Positions 14,659-22,182 of a DNA stretch of 35,839 bases are shown here, piece by piece. A program made the position numbers and the translations under genes. Positions within the stretch are counted from its first letter, which is position 1, and the number at the start of each line of letters is the position of its first letter. The stretch covers positions 1 to 35,839 of the forward strand of contig NZ_BJND01000031.1 in NCBI RefSeq assembly GCF_006539505.1, in the 5' to 3' direction. The DNA is from Streptomyces spinoverrucosus. GTDB lineage: Bacteria > Actinomycetota > Actinomycetes > Streptomycetales > Streptomycetaceae. Under the pieces are notes generated by a model that worked only from the letters and a program-made list of their open reading frames with translations, had not been told where the DNA came from and did not search any database.

Positions 14659-15978
14659 ATGGACACGGCACCTTCCGCCCAGCCGCTCACCACCACCCCG
14701 GCCACCCCGCACCGCCGCCGGGTCGCCACCGCCGCCGCGCTCGCCTCGGCCGTCGAGTGGTACGACTACTTCGTCTTCGGCATCGCCGCCGCCCTGATCC
14801 TCGGCGACCTGTACTTCCCCGCAGGCAGCTCCACCGCCGGTGTACTCGCCGCCTTCGCCACCTTCGCCGTCGGCTTCCTAGCCCGCCCCATCGGCGGCAT
14901 CGTCGCCGGTCACCTCGGCGACAAGCGCGGCCGCAAGCCGATGCTGGTCCTCGCGCTCACGCTCATGGGCGTCGCCACCACCGGCATCGGCCTGCTGCCG
15001 ACGTACGAGACGATCGGCGTCGCCGCGCCGATCCTCCTCGTCCTTCTCCGCGTCGCGCAGGGCGTCGCCGTCGGCGCCCAGTGGGGTGGCGCGATGCTGC
15101 TGGCCACCGAGTACGCCCCCGAGGGCAAGCGCGGCGTCTACGGCAGCGTCGTCCAACTCGGCGTGCCCATCGGCGTGGTGACCGCCAACTCGGTCTTCCT
15201 GCTGGCCGGCGCCCTCACCTCGGAGTCCGCCTTCGCGGCCTGGGGCTGGCGGGTGCCGTTCCTGGTCGGCGTCCTCGTGCTCGGCCTCGCCTGGTACATC
15301 CACACCCGCGTCGAGGAGACCCCAGAGTTCCGGGAGGCGGAGAAGGCGCTGGCCGAGCAGGAGAAGTCGGAGCAGAGCAGCCCGCTGCGCACCATCCTGC
15401 GCCACCACCTCGGCACGGTCCTGCTCGCCGGCGGCTCCTTCGCCGTGAACACCGCGACGTTCTACATCCTCATCACCGGTGTCCTCGACTACACCACCCG
15501 CGAACTCGACATGAACCGCGGCGCGGTCCTCACCGTCTCCCTCTGTGTCAGCCTCACTCAGCTCGTCCTGATCCCCGCCTCGGCCGCGCTCTCCGACCGC
15601 GTCGGCCGGATCAGGATCTACGCGCTCGGCGCGGTGGGCATCGCGCTGTGGGCCGTACCGCTGTTCCTGCTGATCGACACCGGTTCACTGCTGTGGCTGG
15701 CCGTCGGCACCTTCGTCGCCAGCTGCTTCCTCAGCATCATGTACGGCCCCCAGGCCGCCCTGTTCGCCGAGCTGTTCACGCCCGAGATGCGCTACACGGG
15801 CGCCTCCCTCGGCTACCAGATCGCGGCCGTGGGCGGCGGCGGACTCGCCCCGTTCATCATGGTGCTGCTCCTGGAGGCGACCGGCACGTCGATGGCGGTG
15901 TCCGGCTACATCATCGGCCTCGCCGTGATCGCGCTGCTGTCCATCAAGGTACTTGCGGATCGGGCGCGTTCACGCTGA
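14659..15978 (+). CDS. Metabolite:H+ symporter (MHS family of the MFS), probable carboxylate importer
   Basis: A 439-residue, 12-helix transporter. It begins with the MHS hallmark ASAVEWYDYFVFGIAAAL and FLARPIGGIVAGHLGD, followed by the loop signature GDKRGRKPML. Members related to ShiA, KgtP and ProP import shikimate, 2-oxoglutarate, proline/betaine and other small carboxylates with protons. The second half shows LIPASAALSDRVGRIRI, the repeat of the signature. ATG 14659 is preceded by CGGAG. Operator site B links it to the SDR-ligase and kinase-ACAD operons, so it may import their substrate, an inference. Its end overlaps the convergent EamA gene by nine bases. Confidence 0.88.
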   Translation: MDTAPSAQPLTTTPATPHRRRVATAAALASAVEWYDYFVFGIAAALILGDLYFPAGSSTAGVLAAFATFAVGFLARPIGGIVAGHLGDKRGRKPMLVLALTLMGVATTGIGLLPTYETIGVAAPILLVLLRVAQGVAVGAQWGGAMLLATEYAPEGKRGVYGSVVQLGVPIGVVTANSVFLLAGALTSESAFAAWGWRVPFLVGVLVLGLAWYIHTRVEETPEFREAEKALAEQEKSEQSSPLRTILRHHLGTVLLAGGSFAVNTATFYILITGVLDYTTRELDMNRGAVLTVSLCVSLTQLVLIPASAALSDRVGRIRIYALGAVGIALWAVPLFLLIDTGSLLWLAVGTFVASCFLSIMYGPQAALFAELFTPEMRYTGASLGYQIAAVGGGGLAPFIMVLLLEATGTSMAVSGYIIGLAVIALLSIKVLADRARSR

Positions 15979-16902
15979 CTCCCGGGTCTGCTCGGGTTGT
16001 GGCGCGGCCGCCACGACCCGAGCGGACCGCGTCCGGGACCGCGACACGGCGACCCCCGCCAGGCACAGCGCCCCGCCCGCCAGCGTGAGCAGCCCGGGCA
16101 CCTCGCCCAGCGCCAGCCACGACATCAGCACGACCAGGGCGGGGACGGCGTACGTCGTCGCACCCATGCGGCTGGCGGTCGTACGGGACAGGGCGTACGC
16201 CCACGTGGTGAAGGCCAACGCGGTCGGGAACACGCCGAGATAGACCATGTTGAGCGTCGCCGAGAGCGGAGCGTCGGCCGCGTCCGCCACCAACTGCCCG
16301 GCGAACGGCAGACAGGCCACCGCCCCGACGAGACACCCGAACGTCGTCACCTGCAGCACGCTGGCGTGCCCGAGCGCGGGCTTCTGCGCCACGACGCCGC
16401 CGGCGTAACCGACGGCGGCCAGCAGACACAGCACCACCCCAAGCACCGACGACCCGCCCCCGCCCGACATCGAAAGCCCCACGGTCACCGCACCCGCGAA
16501 CGACACCGCCATGCCCGCCAGCAGCCGAGGCGGCATCGTGTCACCGAGCAGCCGCGCCGCGAGCAGCGCGACGAGGATCGGCCCGACGTTCACGACCAGG
16601 GCCGCCGTACCGGCGTCGACCTGCTGTTCGCCCCAGTTGAGGGCGACCATGTAGAAGCCGAACCACAGCACGCCCGATATCGCGATCCCGCGCCAGGCCG
16701 ACCTCGGCGGCAACCCCTCGCGTCGTACGAGGAGGAACACCCCCAGCACCAGGGCTCCCGACAGCAGCCGCCCGAGCGCCAGCGCGCCCGGCGAGTACGC
16801 GGCACCCGCGCTGCGGATCGAGACGAAGGCGGAGGCCCACAGCACGACGGTGACGGTGGCGGCGCCGGTGGCCAGCAGCTGGGTACGGCGGGAGACGTTC
16901 AT
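15970..16902 (-). CDS. EamA/DMT-superfamily transporter
   Basis: A 310-residue protein of two repeated EamA domains with ten hydrophobic helices, starting near TVTVVLWASAFVSIRSAGAAYSP (core: LWASAFVSIRSAG) and with second-repeat motifs YLGVFPTALAFTTWAYAL and LALGEVPGLLTL. Such proteins usually export amino acids or other metabolites. GGAG lies four bases before ATG 16902; ATG 16905 is nearly as good. It is transcribed behind the ArsR-like gene 154 bases upstream, with a repeat between them. The 3' end overlaps the convergent symporter by nine bases. The substrate is unknown. Confidence 0.85.
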   Translation of the reverse strand: MNVSRRTQLLATGAATVTVVLWASAFVSIRSAGAAYSPGALALGRLLSGALVLGVFLLVRREGLPPRSAWRGIAISGVLWFGFYMVALNWGEQQVDAGTAALVVNVGPILVALLAARLLGDTMPPRLLAGMAVSFAGAVTVGLSMSGGGGSSVLGVVLCLLAAVGYAGGVVAQKPALGHASVLQVTTFGCLVGAVACLPFAGQLVADAADAPLSATLNMVYLGVFPTALAFTTWAYALSRTTASRMGATTYAVPALVVLMSWLALGEVPGLLTLAGGALCLAGVAVSRSRTRSARVVAAAPQPEQTRESA

Positions 16903-16970
16903 CATGCTCCAGAGGCTAGGAGATGGTGGATCGGGAGGCTCGCGGATTTCGGACGGGGTCGCCGGCATCG

Positions 16971-17008
16971 CCCCTCAAGGGGCGCGGGGAACTGCGCGAC
17001 AAGCCACG
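16971..17008. repeat. Common Streptomyces intergenic repeat
   Basis: CCCCTCAAGGGGCGCGGGG followed by AACTGCGCGACAAGCCAC. I recognise this as a sequence scattered between genes in many Streptomyces genomes, from memory. CCCCT/AGGGG can form a small stem. It lies between the EamA and ArsR-like genes. A related variant is at 29741-29805. Confidence 0.6.
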
Positions 17009-17056
17009 ATGCTCCTGCACTCGGCACATCAGAGAAACCCTTACTCCAGTAGCCGA

Positions 17057-17770
17057 TCAGCGCAGCGCCGCCGCGTCGACACCGAGCAGCTCCTTCAGCG
17101 CCCGCTCCCCCGGCGGAGTCACCTTCACCGCCCGCTCGGAGCCGATGCGCACACACCAGCCGGTGTCGAGGGCGTGCCGGCACAGCGCCGCGCCCGCGAC
17201 TCCCGCGAGATGCGGGCGGCGTTCGGTCCAGTCCAGGCAGGCGCGGGCCAGCGGGCGGCGGCCGGTGCGGTCGAGGCGGATCCCGGCGCTGTCGAACCAC
17301 CCGAGCCCGGCGTCCGTCAGTGCGAACCCGGTGTCCTGCCGCAGCAGCCCGCGTGCGGTCAGCGCGTCGGTGACCGTGATGCCGAGGCGGCCGGCGAGAT
17401 GGTCGTAGCAGGTGCGGCCGCGGGCCATGGCCGACCCGGCGCTCGCCTCGCGCAGCCCGTTCGGCCGCCGGGCCACGGCATCGGGCGCGACCTGCGCGGC
17501 CAGATCCTCCACCAGTTGCGCGATCCGCGCGTCGGCCAGCCGTACGTACCGGTGCCGCCCCTGCCGTTCCTCGGCCAGCACTCCGCCCGCGATCAGCTTG
17601 CCGAGATGCTCGCTCGCCGTCGACGCGGCGACCCCCGCATGCCGTGCCAGCTCACCGGCGGTCCACGCCCGCCCGTCGAGCAGCGCCAGCAGACAGGCGG
17701 CCCGTGTCTCGTCGGCGATCAGCCCGGCAAGCTGCGCGAGCGCCGGTGCCCGGGGGTCCCTGGAGGTCAT
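17057..17770 (-). CDS. ArsR-type winged-helix transcriptional regulator
   Basis: A 237-residue regulator. The N-terminal third is an ArsR-like winged helix: IADETRAACLLALLDGRAWT, then the recognition region ELARHAGVAASTASEHLGKL, and the wing EERQGRHRYVRLAD (about residues 20-85). The remaining 150 residues are a domain seen in large ArsR-like proteins of actinobacteria. It has several Cys residues (for example CYDHLAG, ARACLDW, ALCRHALDTGWC) but no classical metal-binding ELCVC motif. ATG 17770 is chosen; a GTG at 17788 is an alternative, both with poor ribosome-binding sites. It precedes the EamA gene on the same strand and may regulate it. Confidence 0.82.
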   Translation of the reverse strand: MTSRDPRAPALAQLAGLIADETRAACLLALLDGRAWTAGELARHAGVAASTASEHLGKLIAGGVLAEERQGRHRYVRLADARIAQLVEDLAAQVAPDAVARRPNGLREASAGSAMARGRTCYDHLAGRLGITVTDALTARGLLRQDTGFALTDAGLGWFDSAGIRLDRTGRRPLARACLDWTERRPHLAGVAGAALCRHALDTGWCVRIGSERAVKVTPPGERALKELLGVDAAALR

Positions 17771-17816
17771 GTACCCAGCATGGGGCACCCACGTTTCGGG
17801 GCCCGCCGAACCGTCC

Positions 17817-18458
17817 TTACGCGGGCCGTGCGACCTGCTCGTACTGCTGCGCCAACCCGTCCAGCAGCGCGCTGAGCCCCGTCTCGAACGCCCGCTCGTC
17901 GATCTTCTCCTGCCGCTCGGCGAGGAGATGCGCCTGCCCGAGATGGGGATAGTCGGCGGGGTCGTACGCGCTCTCGTCGGTCACGAAGCCCCCGGCGAAC
18001 GAGCCGAGCGCGGAGCCCATGATGAAGTACCGCATCAGCGCGCCGATGGAGGTGGCCTGCGCCGGCGGCCAGCCCGCGTCGACCATCGCGCCGTAGACCG
18101 CGTCCGCGAGCCGCAGCGCGGCCGGGCGGCGGCCGGGGCCGCGGGCCAGGACCGGGACGATGTTCGGGTGGTCGCGCAGGGCGGCGCGGTAGGAGACCGC
18201 CCAGTCGTGCAGCGCGGTCCGCCAGTCCCGGCCGTCCTCGAACATCGTCAGATCGACCTGCGCGCTGACCGAGTCGGCGACCGCCTCAAGGATCTCGTCC
18301 TTGGTGCGGAAGTGGTTGTAGAGGGACGGCCCGCTGACGCCCAGTTCGGCCGCGAGCCGCCGGGTGGAGACGGCCGCGAGGCCCTCCGTGTCCACCAGCG
18401 CCCGGGCCGCCTCGACGATCCGGTCGGTGCTGAGCAGGGGCTTGCGCGGTCGGGCCAT
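17817..18458 (-). CDS. TetR-family regulator, probable controller of the 18551 ACAD gene
   Basis: A 213-residue TetR protein. The helix-turn-helix STRRLAAELGVSGPSLYNHF lies near residues 31-50, followed by RTKDEILEAVADSVS. The rest is an all-helical ligand domain with MRYFIMGSALGSFAGGF, resembling TetR_C domains that bind acyl compounds or drugs. ATG 18458 is chosen; ATG 18467 is possible, and neither has a clear ribosome-binding site. It is divergent from the acyl-CoA dehydrogenase, and the palindrome at 18484-18502 lies between them. The same motif before the ALDH gene makes this protein the best candidate regulator of both units. Confidence 0.85.
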   Translation of the reverse strand: MARPRKPLLSTDRIVEAARALVDTEGLAAVSTRRLAAELGVSGPSLYNHFRTKDEILEAVADSVSAQVDLTMFEDGRDWRTALHDWAVSYRAALRDHPNIVPVLARGPGRRPAALRLADAVYGAMVDAGWPPAQATSIGALMRYFIMGSALGSFAGGFVTDESAYDPADYPHLGQAHLLAERQEKIDERAFETGLSALLDGLAQQYEQVARPA

Positions 18459-18483
18459 GGCGCACATAGTAGGGCTGAGCAAG

Positions 18484-18502
18484 AAACTAGCAGTGCTAAT
18501 TT
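18484..18502. promoter_or_regulatory. Operator AAACTA-N7-TAATTT between tetR and ACAD
   Basis: AAACTAGCAGTGCTAATTT is palindromic except for one base pair, with the inner core TAGCA-G-TGCTA perfect. It lies 25 bases from the TetR start and 48 bases from the acyl-CoA dehydrogenase start. The twin site is at 11808-11826. Confidence 0.72.
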
Positions 18503-18550
18503 AAATGTACGACGTTCAAGCTGTGCCTTCAATGCGTGGGGTGATGTGTC

Positions 18551-19702
18551 ATGAACCTGGAGCTCAGTGAGGAGCAGACCGCCGTACGGCAGCTCGCCCG
18601 GGACTTCGTGGACCGTGAGATCGCCCCTCACGTCATCACCTGGGACCGCGCGGAGGACGTCGACCGGGGGATCATCAAGAAGCTCGGCGAGGTCGGCTTC
18701 CTCGGCCTGACCATCGACGAGGAGTACGGCGGCAGCGGCGGCGACCATCTCGCCTACTGCCTGGTCACGGAGGAACTCGGCCGCGGTGACTCCTCCGTGC
18801 GCGGCATCGTCTCCGTCTCCCTCGGCCTGGTCGCCAAGACCGTCGCCGCCTGGGGCAGCGAGGAGCAGAAGCGGCGCTGGCTGCCGGGCCTGACCTCGGG
18901 CGAGTACGTCGGATGCTTCGGCCTGACCGAGCCGGGCACCGGCTCCGACGCGGGCAACCTGACCACCCGGGCGGTCCGCGACGGCGGTGACTACGTCATC
19001 AACGGCGCCAAGATGTTCATCACCAACGGCACCTGGGCCGACGTCGTCCTGCTCTTCGCCCGCTCCACCGACGCGCCCGGCCACAAGGGCGTCTCCGCCT
19101 TCCTCGTCCCCACCGACACCCCCGGGCTGACCCGCCGTACCGTCCACGGCAAACTCGGTCTGCGCGGCCAGGCCACCGCCGAACTGGTGCTGGAGGACGT
19201 CCGCGTCCCCGCTGCCGCGATGCTCGGCCCGGAGGGGAAGGGCTTCTCCGTCGCCATGTCGGCCCTCGCCAAGGGGCGGATGTCGGTCGCGGCGGGCTGT
19301 GTCGGCATAGCCCAGGCCGCACTGGACGCGGCGGTTCAATACGCTGGCGAGCGCGAGCAGTTCGGCAAGTCCATCGCCCATCACCAGCTCGTCCAGGAGC
19401 TGATCAGCGACATCGCCGTGGACGTCGACGCGGCCCGGCTGCTGACCTGGCGGGTCGCCGACCTGATCGACCGCGGCCTGCCCTTCACCACCGAGTCCTC
19501 CAAGGCCAAGCTGTTCGCCTCGGAGGCGGCCGTGCGCGCGGCCAACAACGCCCTGCAGGTCTTCGGCGGCTACGGCTACATCGACGAGTACCCGGTGGGC
19601 AAACTGCTGCGCGACGCCCGTGTGATGACCCTCTACGAGGGCACGAGCCAGATCCAGAAGCTGCTCATCGGGCGGGCGCTGACGGGGGTCTCGGCGTTCT
19701 GA
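18551..19702 (+). CDS. Acyl-CoA dehydrogenase (short/medium-chain type)
   Basis: A 383-residue flavoprotein of the usual ACAD length. Signature 1 appears as CFGLTEPGTGSDAGNLTT and the C-terminal signature as QVFGGYGYIDEYPV. The catalytic base is E363 in LYEGTSQIQ, as in butyryl- and short-chain enzymes. It introduces a trans-2 double bond into acyl-CoA, giving electrons to ETF. It is divergent from the TetR gene at 17817 and preceded by an operator shared with the alcohol/aldehyde dehydrogenase operon. Together these could oxidise an alcohol via its acid to acyl-CoA products; chain length and branching are not determinable here. Confidence 0.92.
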   Translation: MNLELSEEQTAVRQLARDFVDREIAPHVITWDRAEDVDRGIIKKLGEVGFLGLTIDEEYGGSGGDHLAYCLVTEELGRGDSSVRGIVSVSLGLVAKTVAAWGSEEQKRRWLPGLTSGEYVGCFGLTEPGTGSDAGNLTTRAVRDGGDYVINGAKMFITNGTWADVVLLFARSTDAPGHKGVSAFLVPTDTPGLTRRTVHGKLGLRGQATAELVLEDVRVPAAAMLGPEGKGFSVAMSALAKGRMSVAAGCVGIAQAALDAAVQYAGEREQFGKSIAHHQLVQELISDIAVDVDAARLLTWRVADLIDRGLPFTTESSKAKLFASEAAVRAANNALQVFGGYGYIDEYPVGKLLRDARVMTLYEGTSQIQKLLIGRALTGVSAF

Positions 19703-19771
19703 TCCGAGTATCTGCGCATCTGAGTATCTGAGCGGATGTGGTGCGGGCCACGTGCGCCCATGCTGGTGCCC

Positions 19772-19996
19772 ATGATTGACACACCGGTCAAGCAGCAGAA
19801 CACGGCCGCCTTCTACGGACAGGCCGTCGCGTCGTTCGCCGTCGCCCTGGCCGCGACCGCCATCGGCATCTTCCAGCTGGAGGCCGACCCCTGGGTGCGC
19901 GCCTTCCTCGGTATCGCCGTCCTCTATCTCGTCACGTCCGCCTTCACCCTCGCCAAGGTCATCCGGGACCGGCAGGAGCTGGGTCAGAAGCTCTGA
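19772..19996 (+). CDS. YiaA/YiaB two-helix domain membrane protein
   Basis: A 74-residue protein with two hydrophobic helices (FYGQAVASFAVALAATAIGIF is split here as ASFAVALAATAIGIFQL; then AFLGIAVLYLVTSAFTLAKV) and a charged C-terminus. The pattern fits the YiaA/B two-helix domain, a family without a firm function. ATG 19772 is chosen because MIDTPVKQQNTAAFYGQ begins the conserved part; ATG 19760 is an in-frame alternative. It lies 69 bases after the acyl-CoA dehydrogenase on the same strand. The gap holds two direct copies of GAGTATCTG. Confidence 0.7.
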   Translation: MIDTPVKQQNTAAFYGQAVASFAVALAATAIGIFQLEADPWVRAFLGIAVLYLVTSAFTLAKVIRDRQELGQKL

Positions 19997-20005
19997 GCGG
20001 CCTTG

Positions 20006-20020
20006 CTAAGCGCTCGCTCA
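20006..20020. promoter_or_regulatory. Degenerate palindrome before the TetR gene at 20070
   Basis: CTAAGCGCTCGCTCA shares its left arm (CTAAGC) and the GCT of its right arm with the palindrome CTAAGCA-AC-TGCTTAG at 21250-21265. It could be the autoregulatory site of the TetR protein encoded at 20070. The match is partial (10 of 16). Confidence 0.4.
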
Positions 20021-20069
20021 CCTTCGGCGGTATGGTGGTGGCTTCGGCAGCGAGAGGGGCGAGCGAGCG

Positions 20070-20714
20070 ATGAGTACGGCGGAGGAGACGGCCGGCGGCG
20101 AGATGCAGCCGTGGGCCGAGGTCACCCCTGAGGCGGCCCGGCGACTGCTGGTCGCCGCCGTGGAGGCCTTCGCCGAGCGCGGCTACCACGCCACGACGAC
20201 CCGTGACATCGCGGGCCGCGCCGGGATGAGCCCGGCCGCGCTCTACATCCACTACAAGACCAAGGAAGAGCTGCTGCACCGCATCAGCAGGATCGGCCAC
20301 GAGCGGGCCCTCGACATCCTGCGCACGGCGGCCCGCCGCGAGGGCACCGCGACCGAGCGGCTCGCCGACGCGGTGAGCTCCTTCGTCCGCTGGCACGCCG
20401 GGGGGCGTACCACCGCGCGTGTGGTGCAGTACGAGCTCGACTCCCTCGGCCCCGACGCCCGCGCGGAGATCGTCGCGCTGCGCCGGCAGTGCGACGCCGA
20501 GGTGCGCGGCATCATCGAGGACGGCATCGCGGCGGGCGAGTTCGAGGTGCTCGACGTGCGGGGTACGACGCTCGCCGTGCTGTCGCTGTGCATCGACGTC
20601 GCCCGCTGGTTCAACATCGCGGGGCCCTGGACGCCCGACGAGGTCGGCGCGCTGTACGCCGACCTCGTGCTGCGGATGGTGGGGGCGCACAAGGCCCCAG
20701 CGGCGGGGAAGTAG
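20070..20714 (+). CDS. TetR-family regulator, likely of acyl-CoA metabolism
   Basis: A 214-residue TetR protein. The helix-turn-helix TTRDIAGRAGMSPAALYIHY lies near residues 45-64, followed by KTKEELLHRISRIGHERAL. The C-terminal domain (ARVVQYELDSLGPDARAEI, then LSLCIDVARWFN) resembles TetR regulators of fatty-acid and steroid catabolism of the KstR2 type. ATG 20070 follows GAGAGGGG. It converges on the maoC-like gene, whose promoter carries a perfect CTAAGCA/TGCTTAG palindrome resembling a weaker sequence before this gene. Regulating both is an inference. Confidence 0.82.
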   Translation: MSTAEETAGGEMQPWAEVTPEAARRLLVAAVEAFAERGYHATTTRDIAGRAGMSPAALYIHYKTKEELLHRISRIGHERALDILRTAARREGTATERLADAVSSFVRWHAGGRTTARVVQYELDSLGPDARAEIVALRRQCDAEVRGIIEDGIAAGEFEVLDVRGTTLAVLSLCIDVARWFNIAGPWTPDEVGALYADLVLRMVGAHKAPAAGK

Positions 20715-20749
20715 CCGCCCAGCGACAGGCGCCGCTTCGGTAGTGCCGC

Positions 20750-21211
20750 TCAGAGGTAGTACCGCGACACCGACTCGGCCACGCACACCGGCTTGTCCCC
20801 GCCCTCGCGCTCCACGGTGAACGCGACGCTCACCTGGACGCCGCCGGTCACGTCCTCGACTCCGGTGATCCGCGCGGTGGCGCGCAGCCGGGAGCCGACC
20901 GGGACGGGGGCGGGGAAACGGACCTTGTTCGTGCCGTAGTTGACGCCCATCTTCATGCCCTCGACGCGGATCAGCTGCGGTCCGAAGAGCGGCAGCAGGG
21001 AGAGCGTGAGGTAGCCGTGCGCGATCGTGGTGCCGAAGGGGCCCGTGGCGGCCTTCTCCGGGTCGATGTGGATCCACTGGTGGTCACCGGTGGCCTCGGC
21101 GAACAGATCGATCCGCTTCTGGTCGATCTCCAGCCAGTCGGTGTACCCCAGCTGCTCGCCCACCGCCGCCTTCAGCTCGTCGACGGACGTGAAGATCCTC
21201 GGCTCTGCCAT
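20750..21211 (-). CDS. MaoC-family (R)-specific enoyl-CoA hydratase
   Basis: A 153-residue single hot-dog-fold protein. The hydratase-2 motif appears as FAEATGDHQWIHIDPEKA with the catalytic Asp/His pair, followed by GPFGTTIAHGYLTLSLLP and VNYGTNKVRFPAPVPVGSR. Members of this group hydrate trans-2-enoyl-CoA to (R)-3-hydroxyacyl-CoA, or act as dehydratases. The ATG at 21211 is preceded by GAGAGG at loose spacing. It is divergent from soxR. A perfect palindrome 39-54 bases upstream suggests TetR control. It fits with the acyl-CoA dehydrogenase at 18551 in a beta-oxidation neighbourhood. Confidence 0.9.
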   Translation of the reverse strand: MAEPRIFTSVDELKAAVGEQLGYTDWLEIDQKRIDLFAEATGDHQWIHIDPEKAATGPFGTTIAHGYLTLSLLPLFGPQLIRVEGMKMGVNYGTNKVRFPAPVPVGSRLRATARITGVEDVTGGVQVSVAFTVEREGGDKPVCVAESVSRYYL

Positions 21212-21249
21212 GTCCCGGCCTCTCGCGTAGCGAAGTCTGATGCCTATGT

Positions 21250-21265
21250 CTAAGCAACTGCTTAG
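21250..21265. promoter_or_regulatory. Perfect palindrome CTAAGCA-AC-TGCTTAG
   Basis: A 7-2-7 perfect inverted repeat in the maoC/soxR intergenic region, 39 bases upstream of the maoC-like start. Size and symmetry fit a TetR operator, most likely for the protein encoded at 20070. It does not resemble a SoxR box. Confidence 0.65.
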
Positions 21266-21331
21266 CATGGTCGGGCGGTGGGCCCCTGTCAACGGACCGG
21301 GCCCCGGCAGGGACTCGGTAGGCTTCGAGAG

Positions 21332-21799
21332 GTGCCCCAGATTCACGAGAAGATCCACGAGCTCACGGTCGGCCAGCTCGCCGCCCGCAGCGGCGCCGCC
21401 GTCTCCGCCCTGCACTTCTACGAGGCCAAGGGCCTGATCAGCAGCCGTCGCACTGCGGGCAACCAGCGCCGCTACACCCGTGACACGCTGCGCCGCGTCG
21501 CCTTCATCCGGGCCGCCCAGCGGGTCGGCATACCGCTGGCCACGATCCGTGAGGCGCTCGCCGAGCTGCCCGAGGAGCGCACGCCCACCCGGGACGACTG
21601 GGCGCGCCTGTCCGAGGCCTGGCGTTCGGAGCTGGATCAGCGGATCAAGCAGCTCAACCGGCTGCGCGACCACCTCACGGACTGCATCGGCTGCGGCTGC
21701 CTCTCCCTGGACACCTGCGTCCTGTCCAACCCCGACGACGCCTTCGGCGAACGCCTGGCAGGCTCGCGCCTACTGGTGGAACGCCCGAAGGCGGGATAG
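21332..21799 (+). CDS. soxR: SoxR redox-sensing MerR-family activator
   Basis: A 155-residue MerR-type regulator. The winged helix begins with ELTVGQLAARSGAAVSALHF, then YEAKGLISSRRTAGNQRRY. A dimerisation helix follows, and then the 2Fe-2S cluster cysteines C118, C121, C123 and C129 in CIGCGCLSLDTC, the SoxR pattern C-X2-C-X-C-X5-C. In Streptomyces SoxR responds directly to redox-active compounds such as gamma-actinorhodin and activates genes for their export or modification. I chose GTG 21332 because the conserved MPQI-like start follows; an ATG at 21278 would add 18 residues. No SoxR box was seen near it, so targets lie elsewhere. Confidence 0.92.
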   Translation: MPQIHEKIHELTVGQLAARSGAAVSALHFYEAKGLISSRRTAGNQRRYTRDTLRRVAFIRAAQRVGIPLATIREALAELPEERTPTRDDWARLSEAWRSELDQRIKQLNRLRDHLTDCIGCGCLSLDTCVLSNPDDAFGERLAGSRLLVERPKAG

Positions 21800-21850
21800 C
21801 CGCGAGCACCGCGGAAACGGGGAGCAGGAGCCGTCGGAAAGCTGTGCGCG

Positions 21851-21977
21851 AGGGCCTGTTGCGAAAGTCCCGTCGTCCGCCCGGAGGGCGGCCCTGCGGC
21901 GTTCGGTGCGTGCTCTCGGTGCGGCGACGGTGCGTGCCGGGCGTCGCGGGGCAGGCGGGACTTTCGCAACAGGCCCT
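21851..21977. mobile_element. MITE-like hairpin element, copy 2 (127 bases)
   Basis: Perfect 22-base terminal inverted repeats at 21851-21872 and 21956-21977, each with the core GGGCCTGTTGCGAAAGTCCC or its complement. The inner flanks CGTCCGCCCGGAGGGC and GCCGGGCGTCGCGGGGCAGG match copy 1 at 14361-14445. There is no coding capacity and no obvious target duplication. It lies 51 bases after the soxR stop. Confidence 0.75.
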
Positions 21978-22182
21978 AGGGGTGGTCGCTCAGCGGCGCC
22001 CGCTGCCGCACCCACCCGGCTCCGCCGCACCCACCCGGCGCCGCCGCAAACTGCCGCGGCGCCTGGCCACTGCGTCCCTCCGCCGGCAGTGCGCCGGTGG
22101 GGCGGTACGGGCGGGCGCGGGCGGTAACCCGTAGCGCGGGGGTTGCCCATCAGCGCCTCACCGGCACCGCCCTCCCCGGCGG
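21978..22182. other. GC-rich non-coding stretch after the hairpin element
   Basis: No gene is supported here. GCCGCACCCACCCGGC is repeated at 22005-22020 and 22024-22039 (19-base period). An imperfect stem GGTAACCC/GGGTTGCC at 22123-22130 and 22140-22147 might help end the RNA-ligase transcript, which stops at 22183 on the minus strand. Confidence 0.4.

Noticed and set aside
21212..21331. A SoxR box in the maoC/soxR intergenic region
   Set aside because: The only palindrome, CTAAGCA-AC-TGCTTAG, does not resemble the SoxR box as I know it.
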